Assembly: GCF_009725985.1 (NCBI RefSeq)
Contig: NZ_RCNR01000013.1
Span: 1-64,000 of the forward strand
Length of the DNA stretch: 64,000 nucleotides
Direction of reading: 5' to 3'
DNA from: Zobellia amurskyensis
GTDB taxonomy: Bacteria > Bacteroidota > Bacteroidia > Flavobacteriales > Flavobacteriaceae
Shown one piece after another: positions 52,742 to 63,189 of this stretch; within the stretch, counting starts at the first letter, position 1; the number at the start of each line of letters is the position of its first letter. The translations under genes and the position numbers were made by a program. The notes beneath the pieces were generated by a model, which saw only the letters and a program-made list of their open reading frames with translations, was not told the DNA's origin and did no database searches.

Positions 52742-54747
52742 TGGCCGTAACCGAAAAAAGCATATTGACCCGGTTGTACGTTGTAACAGCGTTCATGTTC
52801 CTGTTCGCTATCGCGGTACTGTTTAAATTGGTGAATATCCAGTTTGTGCAGGGCGATAAGTACAAGGCCTTGGCTATGGAGCGCACTGAGAAGATGTTCA
52901 CTATAGCGCCTAATCGTGGTAATCTTTATTCAGATGATGGTAGTCTTTTGGCAACATCGGTATCTCGCTATACAATTCGTTTTGATGCGGTTACGGTAAG
53001 TGATGAGAATTTTAGAGAGAATATTGTGCCTCTGTCCAATTCTTTGTCAAAAATGTTGGGAAAACCATCTTCTCATTATCAGAAATTGTTGCGGAAGGCT
53101 AAAGTGAATAAAAACAGATATGCGCTTATCGCAAGAAATCTGGATTATTCCGAATATATAACGGTTAAGGATTTTCCGCTATTCAATAAAGGTCCGTACA
53201 AGGGTGGATTGATCATTGAGCAGAAGACCGTAAGGGAACATCCGTTGGGTAAAATTGCCGAACGTAGTGTAGGCTATGAAAATGTAGATGATGAAGGGTA
53301 TTATTCTGGCGTGGGCCTGGAAAGGGCTTATGGGGAGTATTTAAGAGGAGTTCAAGGAAAAAGATTAAAGCAAAAGATTGCCAAAGGCCAGTGGAAGCCA
53401 ATCGGGTGGGAGAATATCGTAGAGCCTAAAGATGGGTATGATTTGGTGTCTACCATCGATATTAATATTCAAGATATCGCCCACCACGCTTTGCTGGGGC
53501 AATTAGAGCATTATAAGGCGGATCACGGTTGTGTTATTGTTATGGAAACCGAGACCGGAGAGGTGAAAGCCATATCAAACTTGGGTAGAACGGAGGCTGG
53601 TAAATACTATGAGCGTTTGAACTATGCTATTGGGGAATCTAGCGAGCCTGGGTCTACATTTAAACTTATGTCATTGGTTGCGGCTCTTGAGGATAAAGTA
53701 ATTGATACCAGTACGGTGATCGATACGGAAAAGGGAAGATGGAAGATTTATGATAGGATTGTAAAGGATTCTAAATGGGGTGGTTATGGAAAAATTTCTG
53801 CTGGTCATGCTTTTGAGGTTTCGTCCAACACGGCATTTGCAAAAATGATTCACAATAATTACAAGAACGATCCTGAAAAGTACGTCAACCGTTTAATGCG
53901 TATGAACCTTAATAAAAAGCTTGATTTGCCTATAAAGGGCGAGGGAGAGCCTGTTATCAGGTTTCCTGGAGATAAGGGTTGGTCCGGTATTTCTTTAGCA
54001 TGGATGTCTCATGGGTATGAAGTTTCTATGACGCCTTTGCAAGTATTAACCTTTTATAATGCTATAGCCAATGATGGTGAAATGGTAAAACCAAGGTTGA
54101 TCAAAGAAGTAAAGGAGTGGGATCAAACGATTCAAAAGTTTGATAAAGAAGTTATTAATGAAGCGGTTTGTTCTAAAGAAACTGCGGCAAAGGTTCAAGA
54201 GTTGTTGAAAAATGTAGTGGAAAAGAAATACGGTACAGGTCATGGATTGTATTCCCCTAATTTTTCAATGGCAGGTAAAACGGGAACGGCACAAAAGAAC
54301 TATGTATCTAAGGATCCGGATAAGCTGAAATATATATCCTCTTTCGCGGGATATTTTCCAGCGGAAAATCCAAAGTACTCTTGCATAGTAGTAATTCACG
54401 AGCCTGATAAGAGTGTGGGTTATTATGGTGCGGATGTGTCTGGGCCGGTATTTAAATCAGTTGCTCAGAAGGTATACGCTACTTCGCCATTAGTGGATGA
54501 GGTAGATATGGAAAAGATGAAAGATCAACGATTGGATAAATCGTATCAAAGATATTACGCCGAAGCACAAAAGAACTATAAGCAAGTGCCCAATGTAAAG
54601 GGTATGAGCGGTATGGATGCTATTTCAATTTTGGAAAACCTTGGGATAGAAGTAGAGGTAAGGGGTAATGGAAAAGTAAAAAGACAGTCTGTTTCACAGG
54701 GAACGAATATCAAGGATACCAAAAAAATTACGCTAGAGCTATCGTGA
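52741..54747 (+). CDS. ftsI: Septal peptidoglycan transpeptidase with PASTA domain
   Basis: A 668-residue class B penicillin-binding protein starting at GTG 52741. One membrane segment (residues 15-32) is followed by the dimerisation region and the transpeptidase domain with S305-T-F-K308, S361-S-N363 and K513-T-G515. The last 60 residues form a PASTA-type domain (QVPNVKGMSGMDAISILENL). It cross-links septal peptidoglycan with FtsW. It overlaps ftsL by one base and murE by four. Confidence 0.94.
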   Translation: MAVTEKSILTRLYVVTAFMFLFAIAVLFKLVNIQFVQGDKYKALAMERTEKMFTIAPNRGNLYSDDGSLLATSVSRYTIRFDAVTVSDENFRENIVPLSNSLSKMLGKPSSHYQKLLRKAKVNKNRYALIARNLDYSEYITVKDFPLFNKGPYKGGLIIEQKTVREHPLGKIAERSVGYENVDDEGYYSGVGLERAYGEYLRGVQGKRLKQKIAKGQWKPIGWENIVEPKDGYDLVSTIDINIQDIAHHALLGQLEHYKADHGCVIVMETETGEVKAISNLGRTEAGKYYERLNYAIGESSEPGSTFKLMSLVAALEDKVIDTSTVIDTEKGRWKIYDRIVKDSKWGGYGKISAGHAFEVSSNTAFAKMIHNNYKNDPEKYVNRLMRMNLNKKLDLPIKGEGEPVIRFPGDKGWSGISLAWMSHGYEVSMTPLQVLTFYNAIANDGEMVKPRLIKEVKEWDQTIQKFDKEVINEAVCSKETAAKVQELLKNVVEKKYGTGHGLYSPNFSMAGKTGTAQKNYVSKDPDKLKYISSFAGYFPAENPKYSCIVVIHEPDKSVGYYGADVSGPVFKSVAQKVYATSPLVDEVDMEKMKDQRLDKSYQRYYAEAQKNYKQVPNVKGMSGMDAISILENLGIEVEVRGNGKVKRQSVSQGTNIKDTKKITLELS

Positions 54748-56207
54748 AGTTGTTAAAAGACATATTGTTCGGGGCAAGCCTGACCGATGTAATCGGTTCT
54801 ACCAATGTATTGGTGAATGCTATCTGTTTTGATTCTAGAAAGGTTAAAATGGACGATGTTTTTGTGGCTATAAAGGGCACGGTAACGGATGGGCATTTGT
54901 ACATAGCAAAGGCAATTGACCTTGGAGCAAAAGCTATTGTGTGTGAAACATTACCTGATCAAACAGTAGATGGTGTTACTTATGTAGAGGTGAAAGATGG
55001 TAACACGGCATTGGCTATGATGGCATCTAATTTTTATGGAAACCCGTCCAAGAATTTAAAATTGGTAGGTGTAACGGGTACAAATGGTAAAACTACTATT
55101 TCCAGTCTGTTGTACCAGTTGTTTAAAAAAGCAGGTTACAAGGTGGGTCTTTTATCAACCATCAAAATAATGGTGGATGAAGAAGTTTATGCCACAAGCC
55201 ATACTACTCCTGATGCATTGACAATAAATGAGCACCTGTACCTAATGAACGAGGCTGGTGTGGAGTTTTGTTTTATGGAGGTGAGTTCACATGGTATCCA
55301 TCAAAAAAGAACACAAGGATTGGTCTTTGAAGGGGCTATTTTTACGAATCTTTCCCATGACCATTTAGATTATCATAAAACCTTTGCCGAATATAGGGAT
55401 ACTAAGAAAATTCTCTTTGATCAATTGCCGAAAAGTGCTTTTGCTATTTCCAATATTGATGATAAGAACGGGGCTGTCATGCTTCAGAATACAAAAGCAA
55501 AGAAATATACCTACGCGCTAAGAACTTATGCGGATTATCGCGCGCAAGTATTGGAGAGCCAGTTTAATGGTACGCTCTTAAAAATAAACGAGCATGAATT
55601 ATGGTCTAGATTAATAGGTCATTTTAATGCCTATAACATGTTGGCCATCTTCTCTACCGCGGATTTATTGGGAATGGAAACATTGGAAACATTAAGGTTG
55701 CTAAGCGAGCTAGATAATGTAGACGGTCGTTTTCAATATTTTATATCGAGTAAAAAGATTACTGCCATAGTTGATTATGCCCATACGCCGGACGCGCTAA
55801 AAAATGTGTTGGAAACAATCAGCACTTTGAGAACTGGAAATGAAAACGTCATCACCGTTGTGGGGTGTGGTGGCGATAGAGACAGATCAAAGCGTCCGGT
55901 AATGGGTCATATTGCTTCGGCAATGAGCAACAAGGCAATTTTCACTTCGGACAACCCAAGGAGTGAATCGCCATCTTCCATAATTGAAGCTATGGAAGAA
56001 GGGGTGGAGCCACAGAATGTAAAGAAAATCCTCTCCATAGAAAATAGGGAGCAGGCTATAAAAACGGCATGCCAATTGGCTAATGCCGATGATATTATAC
56101 TCATTGCGGGTAAAGGTCATGAGACCTATCAAGAAACCAACGGAAAACGTATTCACTTTGATGATTTTGAAATGGTCAAAGACGTTCTCAAGAGCTTGGA
56201 TAAATAA
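54744..56207 (+). CDS. murE: UDP-MurNAc-L-Ala-D-Glu:meso-diaminopimelate ligase
   Basis: A 487-residue Mur ligase. It starts at GTG 54744 within the end of ftsI. The ATP motif is G112-TNGKT117, and the amino-acid selection motif is D403-N-P-R406, which in this family selects meso-diaminopimelate rather than lysine. It adds the third residue of the stem peptide. No murF follows. Confidence 0.96.
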   Translation: MKLLKDILFGASLTDVIGSTNVLVNAICFDSRKVKMDDVFVAIKGTVTDGHLYIAKAIDLGAKAIVCETLPDQTVDGVTYVEVKDGNTALAMMASNFYGNPSKNLKLVGVTGTNGKTTISSLLYQLFKKAGYKVGLLSTIKIMVDEEVYATSHTTPDALTINEHLYLMNEAGVEFCFMEVSSHGIHQKRTQGLVFEGAIFTNLSHDHLDYHKTFAEYRDTKKILFDQLPKSAFAISNIDDKNGAVMLQNTKAKKYTYALRTYADYRAQVLESQFNGTLLKINEHELWSRLIGHFNAYNMLAIFSTADLLGMETLETLRLLSELDNVDGRFQYFISSKKITAIVDYAHTPDALKNVLETISTLRTGNENVITVVGCGGDRDRSKRPVMGHIASAMSNKAIFTSDNPRSESPSSIIEAMEEGVEPQNVKKILSIENREQAIKTACQLANADDIILIAGKGHETYQETNGKRIHFDDFEMVKDVLKSLDK

Positions 56208-56244
56208 CGAAGACCAAATAAGTAAAAGACTAGAAGCTTAAAAG

Positions 56245-57465
56245 ATGCTATACTACCTATTCGAATATTTAGAAAAACAATACCAGTTGCCAGGGGCGAG
56301 CTTGTTTCAGTTCACCACCTTTAGGGCGGCTATGGCTATTTTATTTTCGCTAATAATCGCTACGGTATACGGGAAGCGTGTTATTCTTTTTCTTCAAAAG
56401 AAGCAAATAGGGGAGAGCGTTAGGGACCTTGGTCTTGATGGGCAAAAACAAAAGGCGGGAACTCCAACTATGGGAGGACTCATCATTATCATGTCCACTT
56501 TAATTCCGGTACTCCTGTTTGCCAAGCTGGATAATATATACATCATCTTATTGATTGTCACCACGCTTTGGATGGGTTTTATTGGCTTTGCCGATGATTA
56601 TATTAAAGTGTTCAAAAAAGACAAAGACGGACTTAAAGGTAGGTTTAAGGTTTTGGGGCAAGTTGTATTGGGTCTTGGTGTTGGGGCAACGCTATATTTT
56701 CACCCTGGGGTAACCATGAGGGAGGATTCCAGTACAATGATTACGGAGCAACTTCAAGTACGTGATGTCATGGGGAAAGAAATTCAGTCTGTAAGGACTA
56801 CGGTTCCTTTTTTCAAGAACAATGAGTTGGATTATAGCGATTTTATCGGCTGGGCCGGAGAAAGTGCAAGAGATTATGCTTGGTTAATATTCATTCCTAT
56901 CGTCATACTAATTGTAACAGCGGTGTCCAATGGGGCCAATCTTACTGACGGTATTGATGGGCTGGCAGCGGGTACATCGGCCATAATTGTGTTTACACTT
57001 GGCATATTTGCATGGGTGTCCGGTAACGTCATTTTTTCCAATTATCTAGATATTATGTTTATACCCAATTCGGGAGAATTGGTGGTCTTTATAACCGCAT
57101 TTGTGGGTGCACTGGTGGGGTTCCTTTGGTACAATGCCTTTCCTGCACAGGTGTTTATGGGAGATACCGGTAGTTTAACTATAGGAGGAATCATTGCTGT
57201 AATTGCCATCATCATTAGAAAAGAATTACTGATTCCCATTTTATGCGGAATCTTCTTTGCCGAGTCTTTATCGGTTATGATACAGGTGGGTTATTTCAAG
57301 TATACCAAAAAGAAATTTGGAGAGGGAAGACGTGTTTTTCTAATGTCGCCCATCCATCACCATTACCAAGTAAAAGGGTATCATGAAAGTAAGATTGTAA
57401 CCCGCTTTTGGATTGTAGGTATTTTACTGGCCATTATTACCATCGTTACCCTGAAAGTAAGATAA
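56245..57465 (+). CDS. mraY: Phospho-MurNAc-pentapeptide transferase
   Basis: A 406-residue integral membrane enzyme with about 10 hydrophobic segments. Family motifs: [17 protein letters not shown] (catalytic Asp pair), [15 protein letters not shown] and MGDTGSL, and the HHHY cluster near the C-terminus. It makes lipid I. An insertion of about 40 residues after FADDY...LYFHPGV is periplasmic or cytoplasmic loop material and typical of Bacteroidota. It follows murE by 37 bases. Confidence 0.96.
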   Translation: MLYYLFEYLEKQYQLPGASLFQFTTFRAAMAILFSLIIATVYGKRVILFLQKKQIGESVRDLGLDGQKQKAGTPTMGGLIIIMSTLIPVLLFAKLDNIYIILLIVTTLWMGFIGFADDYIKVFKKDKDGLKGRFKVLGQVVLGLGVGATLYFHPGVTMREDSSTMITEQLQVRDVMGKEIQSVRTTVPFFKNNELDYSDFIGWAGESARDYAWLIFIPIVILIVTAVSNGANLTDGIDGLAAGTSAIIVFTLGIFAWVSGNVIFSNYLDIMFIPNSGELVVFITAFVGALVGFLWYNAFPAQVFMGDTGSLTIGGIIAVIAIIIRKELLIPILCGIFFAESLSVMIQVGYFKYTKKKFGEGRRVFLMSPIHHHYQVKGYHESKIVTRFWIVGILLAIITIVTLKVR

Positions 57466-57466
57466 G

Positions 57467-58801
57467 ATGAAAAGGTTGGTGATTTTAGGAGGAGGCGAAA
57501 GTGGAGTAGGTACCGCCATCTTAGGGAAAAAACAAGGATACGAAGTTTTTGTATCCGATAAAGGAAAAATTAAAGAGAAATATAGAAACGTTCTTGAACA
57601 TTTTGATATTGATTGGGAAGCTGAAAGGCACACCGAAGCAAAAATTCTAAATGCCGATTTGGTAATGAAGAGCCCGGGTATACCGGATATGGTTCCATTG
57701 GTAAAAGCATTACGGGAAAAAGGTATTCCGGTTATTTCAGAGATTGAGTTTGCATCAAAATATACAGATGCCACTTTAATCGGAATTACCGGCAGCAACG
57801 GTAAGACCACCACAACTATGTTAACGAATCACCTTTTAAAGGAAGGTGGGGCAAATGTAGGTATGGCAGGTAATATTGGTGACAGTTATGCCAAAATGGT
57901 AGCGGAGAACAATTTTGATTTTTATGTTCTTGAAATCAGTAGTTTTCAGTTGGATGGTATAGTGGGTTTTAAGCCGCATATCGCCATTCTAACGAACATT
58001 ACTCCGGACCATTTAGATCGATACGATTATAAATTTGAAAATTATGTCGCTTCAAAATTCCGCATAGCGCAGAACCAGACCGAAGACGATTTTTTAATAT
58101 ACGACGCAGACGATCCTGTGATCGTTGAGTGGCTTGAAAAGCACCCCGTTAAATCAAAACTGCTCCCTTTTTCCATTGCGCGAGAACTGGACGAAGGAGC
58201 TTATTTAAAGAACAACAACATAATACTGAACTCAACTAACGAGACACTGAAAATGACAAAAGAGACATTAGCACTAGAAGGAAAACACAACTTAAAAAAC
58301 AGTATGGCGGCAATGACTGCGGCAAAATTAGTAGGTATACGAAAAGCATCGATCCGTGAGAGTATCGCTAATTTTCAAGGAGCGCCCCATCGTCTTGAAA
58401 ACGTATTGAAAATACACCATGTACAATACATAAACGATTCTAAGGCAACGAACGTAAACTCTGTGTTCTATGCATTAGATAGCGTTAAAACACCTATTGT
58501 GTGGATTGTTGGTGGACAGGACAAAGGCAACGATTACAAAGAATTAATGCCATTGGTACGTGAAAAAGTAAAAGCTATAGTATGTCTAGGTTTGGATAAT
58601 GAGAAAATTAAAGACGCCTTTGGTAACGTTGTGGACCTTATGGTAGAAACTTTTGCCATGGAAGAAGCAGTGAAGGTTGCTTACAAAATAGCAGAACGTG
58701 GAGATACGGTATTGTTGTCTCCTGCCTGTGCCAGTTTTGATTTGTTTCAAAACTATGAAGACCGTGGAGATCAGTTTAAAGCAGCGGTAAAAACATTATA
58801 A
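57467..58801 (+). CDS. murD: UDP-N-acetylmuramoyl-L-alanine--D-glutamate ligase
   Basis: A 444-residue Mur ligase that adds D-Glu. Motifs: GGGESGVG at the start, GITGSNGKTTT, NITPDHLDRYD, NDSKATNVNS (substrate site) and LLSPACASFDLF. It starts one base after the mraY stop. Confidence 0.96.
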   Translation: MKRLVILGGGESGVGTAILGKKQGYEVFVSDKGKIKEKYRNVLEHFDIDWEAERHTEAKILNADLVMKSPGIPDMVPLVKALREKGIPVISEIEFASKYTDATLIGITGSNGKTTTTMLTNHLLKEGGANVGMAGNIGDSYAKMVAENNFDFYVLEISSFQLDGIVGFKPHIAILTNITPDHLDRYDYKFENYVASKFRIAQNQTEDDFLIYDADDPVIVEWLEKHPVKSKLLPFSIARELDEGAYLKNNNIILNSTNETLKMTKETLALEGKHNLKNSMAAMTAAKLVGIRKASIRESIANFQGAPHRLENVLKIHHVQYINDSKATNVNSVFYALDSVKTPIVWIVGGQDKGNDYKELMPLVREKVKAIVCLGLDNEKIKDAFGNVVDLMVETFAMEEAVKVAYKIAERGDTVLLSPACASFDLFQNYEDRGDQFKAAVKTL

Positions 58802-58814
58802 ATACGAGTAATAA

Positions 58815-60014
58815 GTGAACGCATTTTTTCAAAAAATAAAAGGAGATAAAGCTATTTGGGCCGTTGCGGCCCTTTTGGGCTTGTTTTCGTTTTTGCCAGT
58901 ATATAGTGCCAGTAGTAACTTGGTCTATGTAGTGGGGAACGGAACTACTTTTGGGTATTTGGTAAAACATGCATTGCTATTGTCTTTGGGTTTTGGTATT
59001 ATATTTGGAATACACCGTATTCCTTCACATTTCTTTAAGGGTCTATCACTTATTGCAATGCCTATAGTGTTGGTTTTGTTAGTTTTTACCCTAGCTCAGG
59101 GTACAACTATAGATGGTGCCAATGCTAGTAGGTGGATCAGTGTGCCGCTAGTTGGTATCTCGTTTCAAACATCCAACCTGGCTGCTGTTGTGCTAATGAT
59201 ATATGTGGCAAGGTATCTCAGTAAGATTCGTCTTAAAGAAGTGAAATTTAAGGAGAGTATTTTGCCATTGTGGATTCCCGTTTTTCTAACGGTAGCCCTC
59301 ATTTTACCGGCAAACTTTTCTACCGCGGCCATTATATTTTCCATGGTACTTTTGTTATGCTTTTTAGGAGGTTATCCACTTAAGTATTTAATGGGGATAA
59401 TAGGTGCAAGTGTGTTGAGTCTTGCATTTTTTATACTAACGGCCAAGGCTATTCCGGGGTTGTTTCCCAATCGTGTAGATACGTGGATAAGTAGGGTAGA
59501 GAATTTTGCCGATTCAGAAGATACTGAAGCAGATTATCAAATCGAACGTGCAAAGATTGCTATTGCTACAGGTGGTATTGTAGGTAAAGGAGCTGGGAAA
59601 AGTATTCAAAAGAACTTTTTGCCGCAGAGTTCATCAGATTTTATATATGCCATAATCGTAGAAGAATATGGTCTGGTGGGTGGTTTTGCACTCATGTTCT
59701 TTTACATGTTTTTGTTGTTTAGAATTGTAGTGGTGGCCAATGGTAGTAGTTCAATATTTGGAAAACTTGTAGCCCTCGGGGTGGGGCTTCCTATCGTTTT
59801 TCAGGCTTTGATCAATATGGCCGTAGCGGTAGAGCTTTTTCCCGTTACAGGACAGACCCTACCGTTGATAAGTAGTGGGGGTACTAGTAGTTGGATGACC
59901 TGTTTGGCTATTGGTATTATTTTGAGTGTGAGTAATAAAAATTCAAATGCGGAAAAACCTTCCGCAGATATAGATGAAACGAATCCTTTAGAAGTACTAA
60001 GTGGGCAATTATAA
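58815..60014 (+). CDS. ftsW: Septal peptidoglycan polymerase FtsW
   Basis: A 399-residue SEDS-family membrane protein with about ten membrane segments, starting at GTG 58815. It ends with [20 protein letters not shown], the family's conserved last helix. The catalytic-type Asp/Glu stretch is near [13 protein letters not shown]. Position in the dcw cluster distinguishes it from RodA. It polymerises glycan strands with FtsI. It overlaps murG by 14 bases. Confidence 0.93.
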   Translation: MNAFFQKIKGDKAIWAVAALLGLFSFLPVYSASSNLVYVVGNGTTFGYLVKHALLLSLGFGIIFGIHRIPSHFFKGLSLIAMPIVLVLLVFTLAQGTTIDGANASRWISVPLVGISFQTSNLAAVVLMIYVARYLSKIRLKEVKFKESILPLWIPVFLTVALILPANFSTAAIIFSMVLLLCFLGGYPLKYLMGIIGASVLSLAFFILTAKAIPGLFPNRVDTWISRVENFADSEDTEADYQIERAKIAIATGGIVGKGAGKSIQKNFLPQSSSDFIYAIIVEEYGLVGGFALMFFYMFLLFRIVVVANGSSSIFGKLVALGVGLPIVFQALINMAVAVELFPVTGQTLPLISSGGTSSWMTCLAIGIILSVSNKNSNAEKPSADIDETNPLEVLSGQL

Positions 60015-61104
60015 ATTCATACTATCCGGTGGTGGAACAGGTGGGCACATTTACCCAGCAATCGCCATTGCGAACGAATTAAAGAGGAGGCATCCGGACG
60101 CGCAATTTTTATTTGTGGGCGCTAAGGACCGAATGGAGATGGAAAAAGTGCCTCAAGCTGGTTACGAAATTGAAGGGTTATGGATTAGTGGGTTACAACG
60201 GAAACTGACCCTTAAAAATTTAATGTTTCCATTTAAAGTGATAAGTAGTTTGATGAAATCCGGTAAGATAGTACGAAGGTTCAAGCCCGATGCCGTTATT
60301 GGCACAGGAGGCTTTGCTAGTGGTCCTATGTTGCGTGTGGCTTCTGGAAAAGGTGTGCCATGTGTATTGCAGGAGCAAAATTCGTACGCGGGTATAACCA
60401 ATAAACTATTGAAAGATAAAGTGGCTAAAATTTGTGTGGCCTATGATGAAATGGATCGGTTTTTTCCGAAACATAAAATTGTAAAGACAGGAAATCCCGT
60501 TCGTGGAGATTTAGTTGAAATGACAGCCGATAAGAATGAAGCGTTGGATTTCTTTGGATTAAAAACAGGAGTGCCTACACTATTGGTTTTAGGAGGGAGT
60601 CTTGGGGCAAGAAGAATCAACCAATTGATAGCTGATAACCTTGATTTTTTTCAAAAAACAGGCGTACAGCTTATCTGGCAGTGTGGTAAACTGTATATAG
60701 ATGAGTATGCTAAGTATAATTCGGATACGGTTAAGGTGCTTGATTTTATGAACCGGATGGATTATGCCTATGCGGCATCCGATACGATTATATCACGTGC
60801 CGGTGCAGGTTCGGTTTCGGAACTGTGTATTGTGGGGAAACCGGTAATATTTGTTCCTTCTCCCAATGTGGCAGAGGATCATCAAACAAAAAATGCTCGT
60901 GCTCTGGCTAATGAGGATGCAGCAATATTATTGAAAGAAAGTGAGTTGGATGCGAAGTTTGAAAAAGTGTTTACAGATCTTTTTCAAGATAAGGAAATGC
61001 AAAAGAGCCTAGCTGAAAATATAAAAAAGTTGGCGTTACCTAATGCAACAAAAGATATCGTGGACGAAATAGAAAAACTAATTGGGAATGCCACCAGTAA
61101 ATAA
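60001..61104 (+). CDS. murG: UDP-GlcNAc--lipid I N-acetylglucosaminyltransferase
   Basis: A 367-residue GT28 glycosyltransferase that makes lipid II. It starts at GTG 60001 inside the end of ftsW. Motifs: [13 protein letters not shown] at 10-22, [10 protein letters not shown] and [17 protein letters not shown]. Length is usual. Confidence 0.96.
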   Translation: MGNYKFILSGGGTGGHIYPAIAIANELKRRHPDAQFLFVGAKDRMEMEKVPQAGYEIEGLWISGLQRKLTLKNLMFPFKVISSLMKSGKIVRRFKPDAVIGTGGFASGPMLRVASGKGVPCVLQEQNSYAGITNKLLKDKVAKICVAYDEMDRFFPKHKIVKTGNPVRGDLVEMTADKNEALDFFGLKTGVPTLLVLGGSLGARRINQLIADNLDFFQKTGVQLIWQCGKLYIDEYAKYNSDTVKVLDFMNRMDYAYAASDTIISRAGAGSVSELCIVGKPVIFVPSPNVAEDHQTKNARALANEDAAILLKESELDAKFEKVFTDLFQDKEMQKSLAENIKKLALPNATKDIVDEIEKLIGNATSK

Positions 61105-61124
61105 AGGCATGAGAATTGAAAGAA

Positions 61125-62477
61125 ATGGACTTAAAACAGATACATAACGTATATTTTATTGGCATCGGAGGTATTGGTATGTCTGCTTTGGCGCGTTATT
61201 TTAAGTTTATTGGGAAGAACGTTGCAGGTTACGATAAAACTCAAACACCACTTACGGAAGAGCTTTCAAATCTAGATATAGATATTCATTACCAAGATGA
61301 TATTAGTGTAGTTACGGACCGGTTCAAAAAGAAAGAAAACACGCTTGTAGTTTATACACCTGCAGTTTCTGTTGAACATACGGAGTATCAATATTTCCTG
61401 ACTAATGGTTTTGAGATAAAAAAACGTTCCGAAGTTTTAGGGTTGATTACCAAAGGAAGCTTCTGCTTGGCGGTTGCGGGTACACATGGTAAAACCACTA
61501 CTACAAGTATTTTAGCGCATTTGTTAAAAGAAACAGGAGTAAGTTTTACTGGTTTTTTAGGTGGAATTTCGGAAGATTTCAACAGCAATTTTGTTTTTGA
61601 GGGCACTGATTATTCTGTTGTAGAGGCAGATGAGTTTGATAGGTCTTTTTTAAGGTTGTTTCCTAATGTGGCTTGCATCACATCAATGGATGCTGATCAT
61701 TTGGATATTTATGGTAACCCAGAAGAATTGCAAAAATCGTTTGTGGAATTTGCCAATAGGTTGGCTCCAAATGGAGCGCTTTTTGTGAGAAAGGGTCTGC
61801 CTCTAAAAGGTCTTACCTATGGAATAGATGATGACGCGGATTACTGTATTACCAACCTGAAAATCGAGAACGGAAGCTATATTTTTGATTTGAGAACTCC
61901 GGACACTACACTGGTGGATGTGAAGTTCAACAAGCCAGGAAGGCATAATTTGTTGAATGGACTGGTAGCTTTTGCTATGGCATTGCATACCGGTGTACCT
62001 GCAGAGAAATTGGCAAATGCACTGGCATCATTTAAAGGTGTGCAAAGACGATTTTCATATAAAATTAATACAGGAGATTTTGTTTTTATAGATGATTATG
62101 CGCATCATCCTACAGAGATAAATGCAGTTTATGATGCGGTAACGGAAATGCATCCAAATAAAAAAACATTGGCAATTTTTCAACCCCATCTTTTCTCGAG
62201 AACAAGAGATTTTGCGGATGAATTTGCGAAAAGCCTTTCAAAGTTTGATAGTGTTTTGTTGTTGGATATCTATCCTGCAAGAGAAAAACCTATAGAAGGA
62301 ATAACTTCGGAATGGTTGTTGGAGAAAATGAAAGGTACCCAAGTAAAAACAATTCAGAAATCCAAATTAATAAATGAAATAAAAGAACAAAATCCGCAAG
62401 TACTTATCACTATGGGTGCAGGAGATATAGGTTTGGAAGTAAGTAAGATTACAAAAGAATTACAAGATGCGTATTAA
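61125..62477 (+). CDS. murC: UDP-N-acetylmuramate--L-alanine ligase
   Basis: A 450-residue Mur ligase that starts the stem peptide, read from ATG 61125 (an upstream TTG would add three residues). It shows VYFIGIGGIGMSALA, AGTHGKTTTTS, VVEADEFDRSF and DDYAHHPTEI. It overlaps ftsQ by 11 bases. Confidence 0.96.
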   Translation: MDLKQIHNVYFIGIGGIGMSALARYFKFIGKNVAGYDKTQTPLTEELSNLDIDIHYQDDISVVTDRFKKKENTLVVYTPAVSVEHTEYQYFLTNGFEIKKRSEVLGLITKGSFCLAVAGTHGKTTTTSILAHLLKETGVSFTGFLGGISEDFNSNFVFEGTDYSVVEADEFDRSFLRLFPNVACITSMDADHLDIYGNPEELQKSFVEFANRLAPNGALFVRKGLPLKGLTYGIDDDADYCITNLKIENGSYIFDLRTPDTTLVDVKFNKPGRHNLLNGLVAFAMALHTGVPAEKLANALASFKGVQRRFSYKINTGDFVFIDDYAHHPTEINAVYDAVTEMHPNKKTLAIFQPHLFSRTRDFADEFAKSLSKFDSVLLLDIYPAREKPIEGITSEWLLEKMKGTQVKTIQKSKLINEIKEQNPQVLITMGAGDIGLEVSKITKELQDAY

Positions 62478-63186
62478 TTATAACTACATAAAGTTGTTAG
62501 CTTCAGTCGTTGTAATAACGGGGCTTTACGCGTTTTCTAACCAAAGAAGTGCTCAGAAAAACGTAAAGGGTATTGCGATTGAATTCGTCGAAAATCAAAA
62601 TTTATTCATCACCGAAGGTTCGGTTAATAAATTGTTAATACAAAAATTCGGTAGTCTTGAAAACGTGCCCAAAGAAAAATTAGCTTTGAATACCATCGAG
62701 AAGGCCATTGAGGCCAACAAAATGGTAAAAAGTGCCCAAGTTTATCTTACAGTAAGCGGTGAATTAGCGTCGAAGATTATTCAACGCACACCAATCGGAC
62801 GTATAGAAGGGGATTCAAAATTTTATCTTGATGAGGACGGAAAGAGAATGCCGTTGTCAAATAGCTATTCAGCACGCGTGCCTATAATTACAGGCCGGAT
62901 AACGGATGAAGGCTTAGCGGATGTCTATAAAATTTTGAACTATATCAATACAGACGATTTTCTAAAGAAGAACATCATTGGGTTACATATCGAAAATGAA
63001 GAGAAATACCAGCTTCGTTTTCGAACCGAAGAGTTTGTTGTCAATTTGGGAGATGTAGACAGATTGAAAGAAAAGTTTAGCAATTTCAAGGCATTTTATG
63101 CCAAAGCAAATAAAGACAAAACTCTGCAGAACTATGATGTTGTTAGTTTAGAGTTTAACAATCAAGTAGTGTGCACCAAAATATAA
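62467..63186 (+). CDS. ftsQ: FtsQ/DivIB-like cell division protein
   Basis: A 239-residue bitopic protein: a short cytoplasmic tail, one membrane segment (LLASVVVITGLYAFS, residues 9-23), a POTRA-like domain (GIAIEFVENQNLFITEGSVNKLL) and a beta domain (VKSAQVYLTVSGELASKI...IQRTPIGRI) with a final strand. Position between murC and ftsA supports FtsQ. It links the divisome proteins. Confidence 0.88.
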   Translation: MRINYNYIKLLASVVVITGLYAFSNQRSAQKNVKGIAIEFVENQNLFITEGSVNKLLIQKFGSLENVPKEKLALNTIEKAIEANKMVKSAQVYLTVSGELASKIIQRTPIGRIEGDSKFYLDEDGKRMPLSNSYSARVPIITGRITDEGLADVYKILNYINTDDFLKKNIIGLHIENEEKYQLRFRTEEFVVNLGDVDRLKEKFSNFKAFYAKANKDKTLQNYDVVSLEFNNQVVCTKI

Positions 63187-63189
63187 GTT

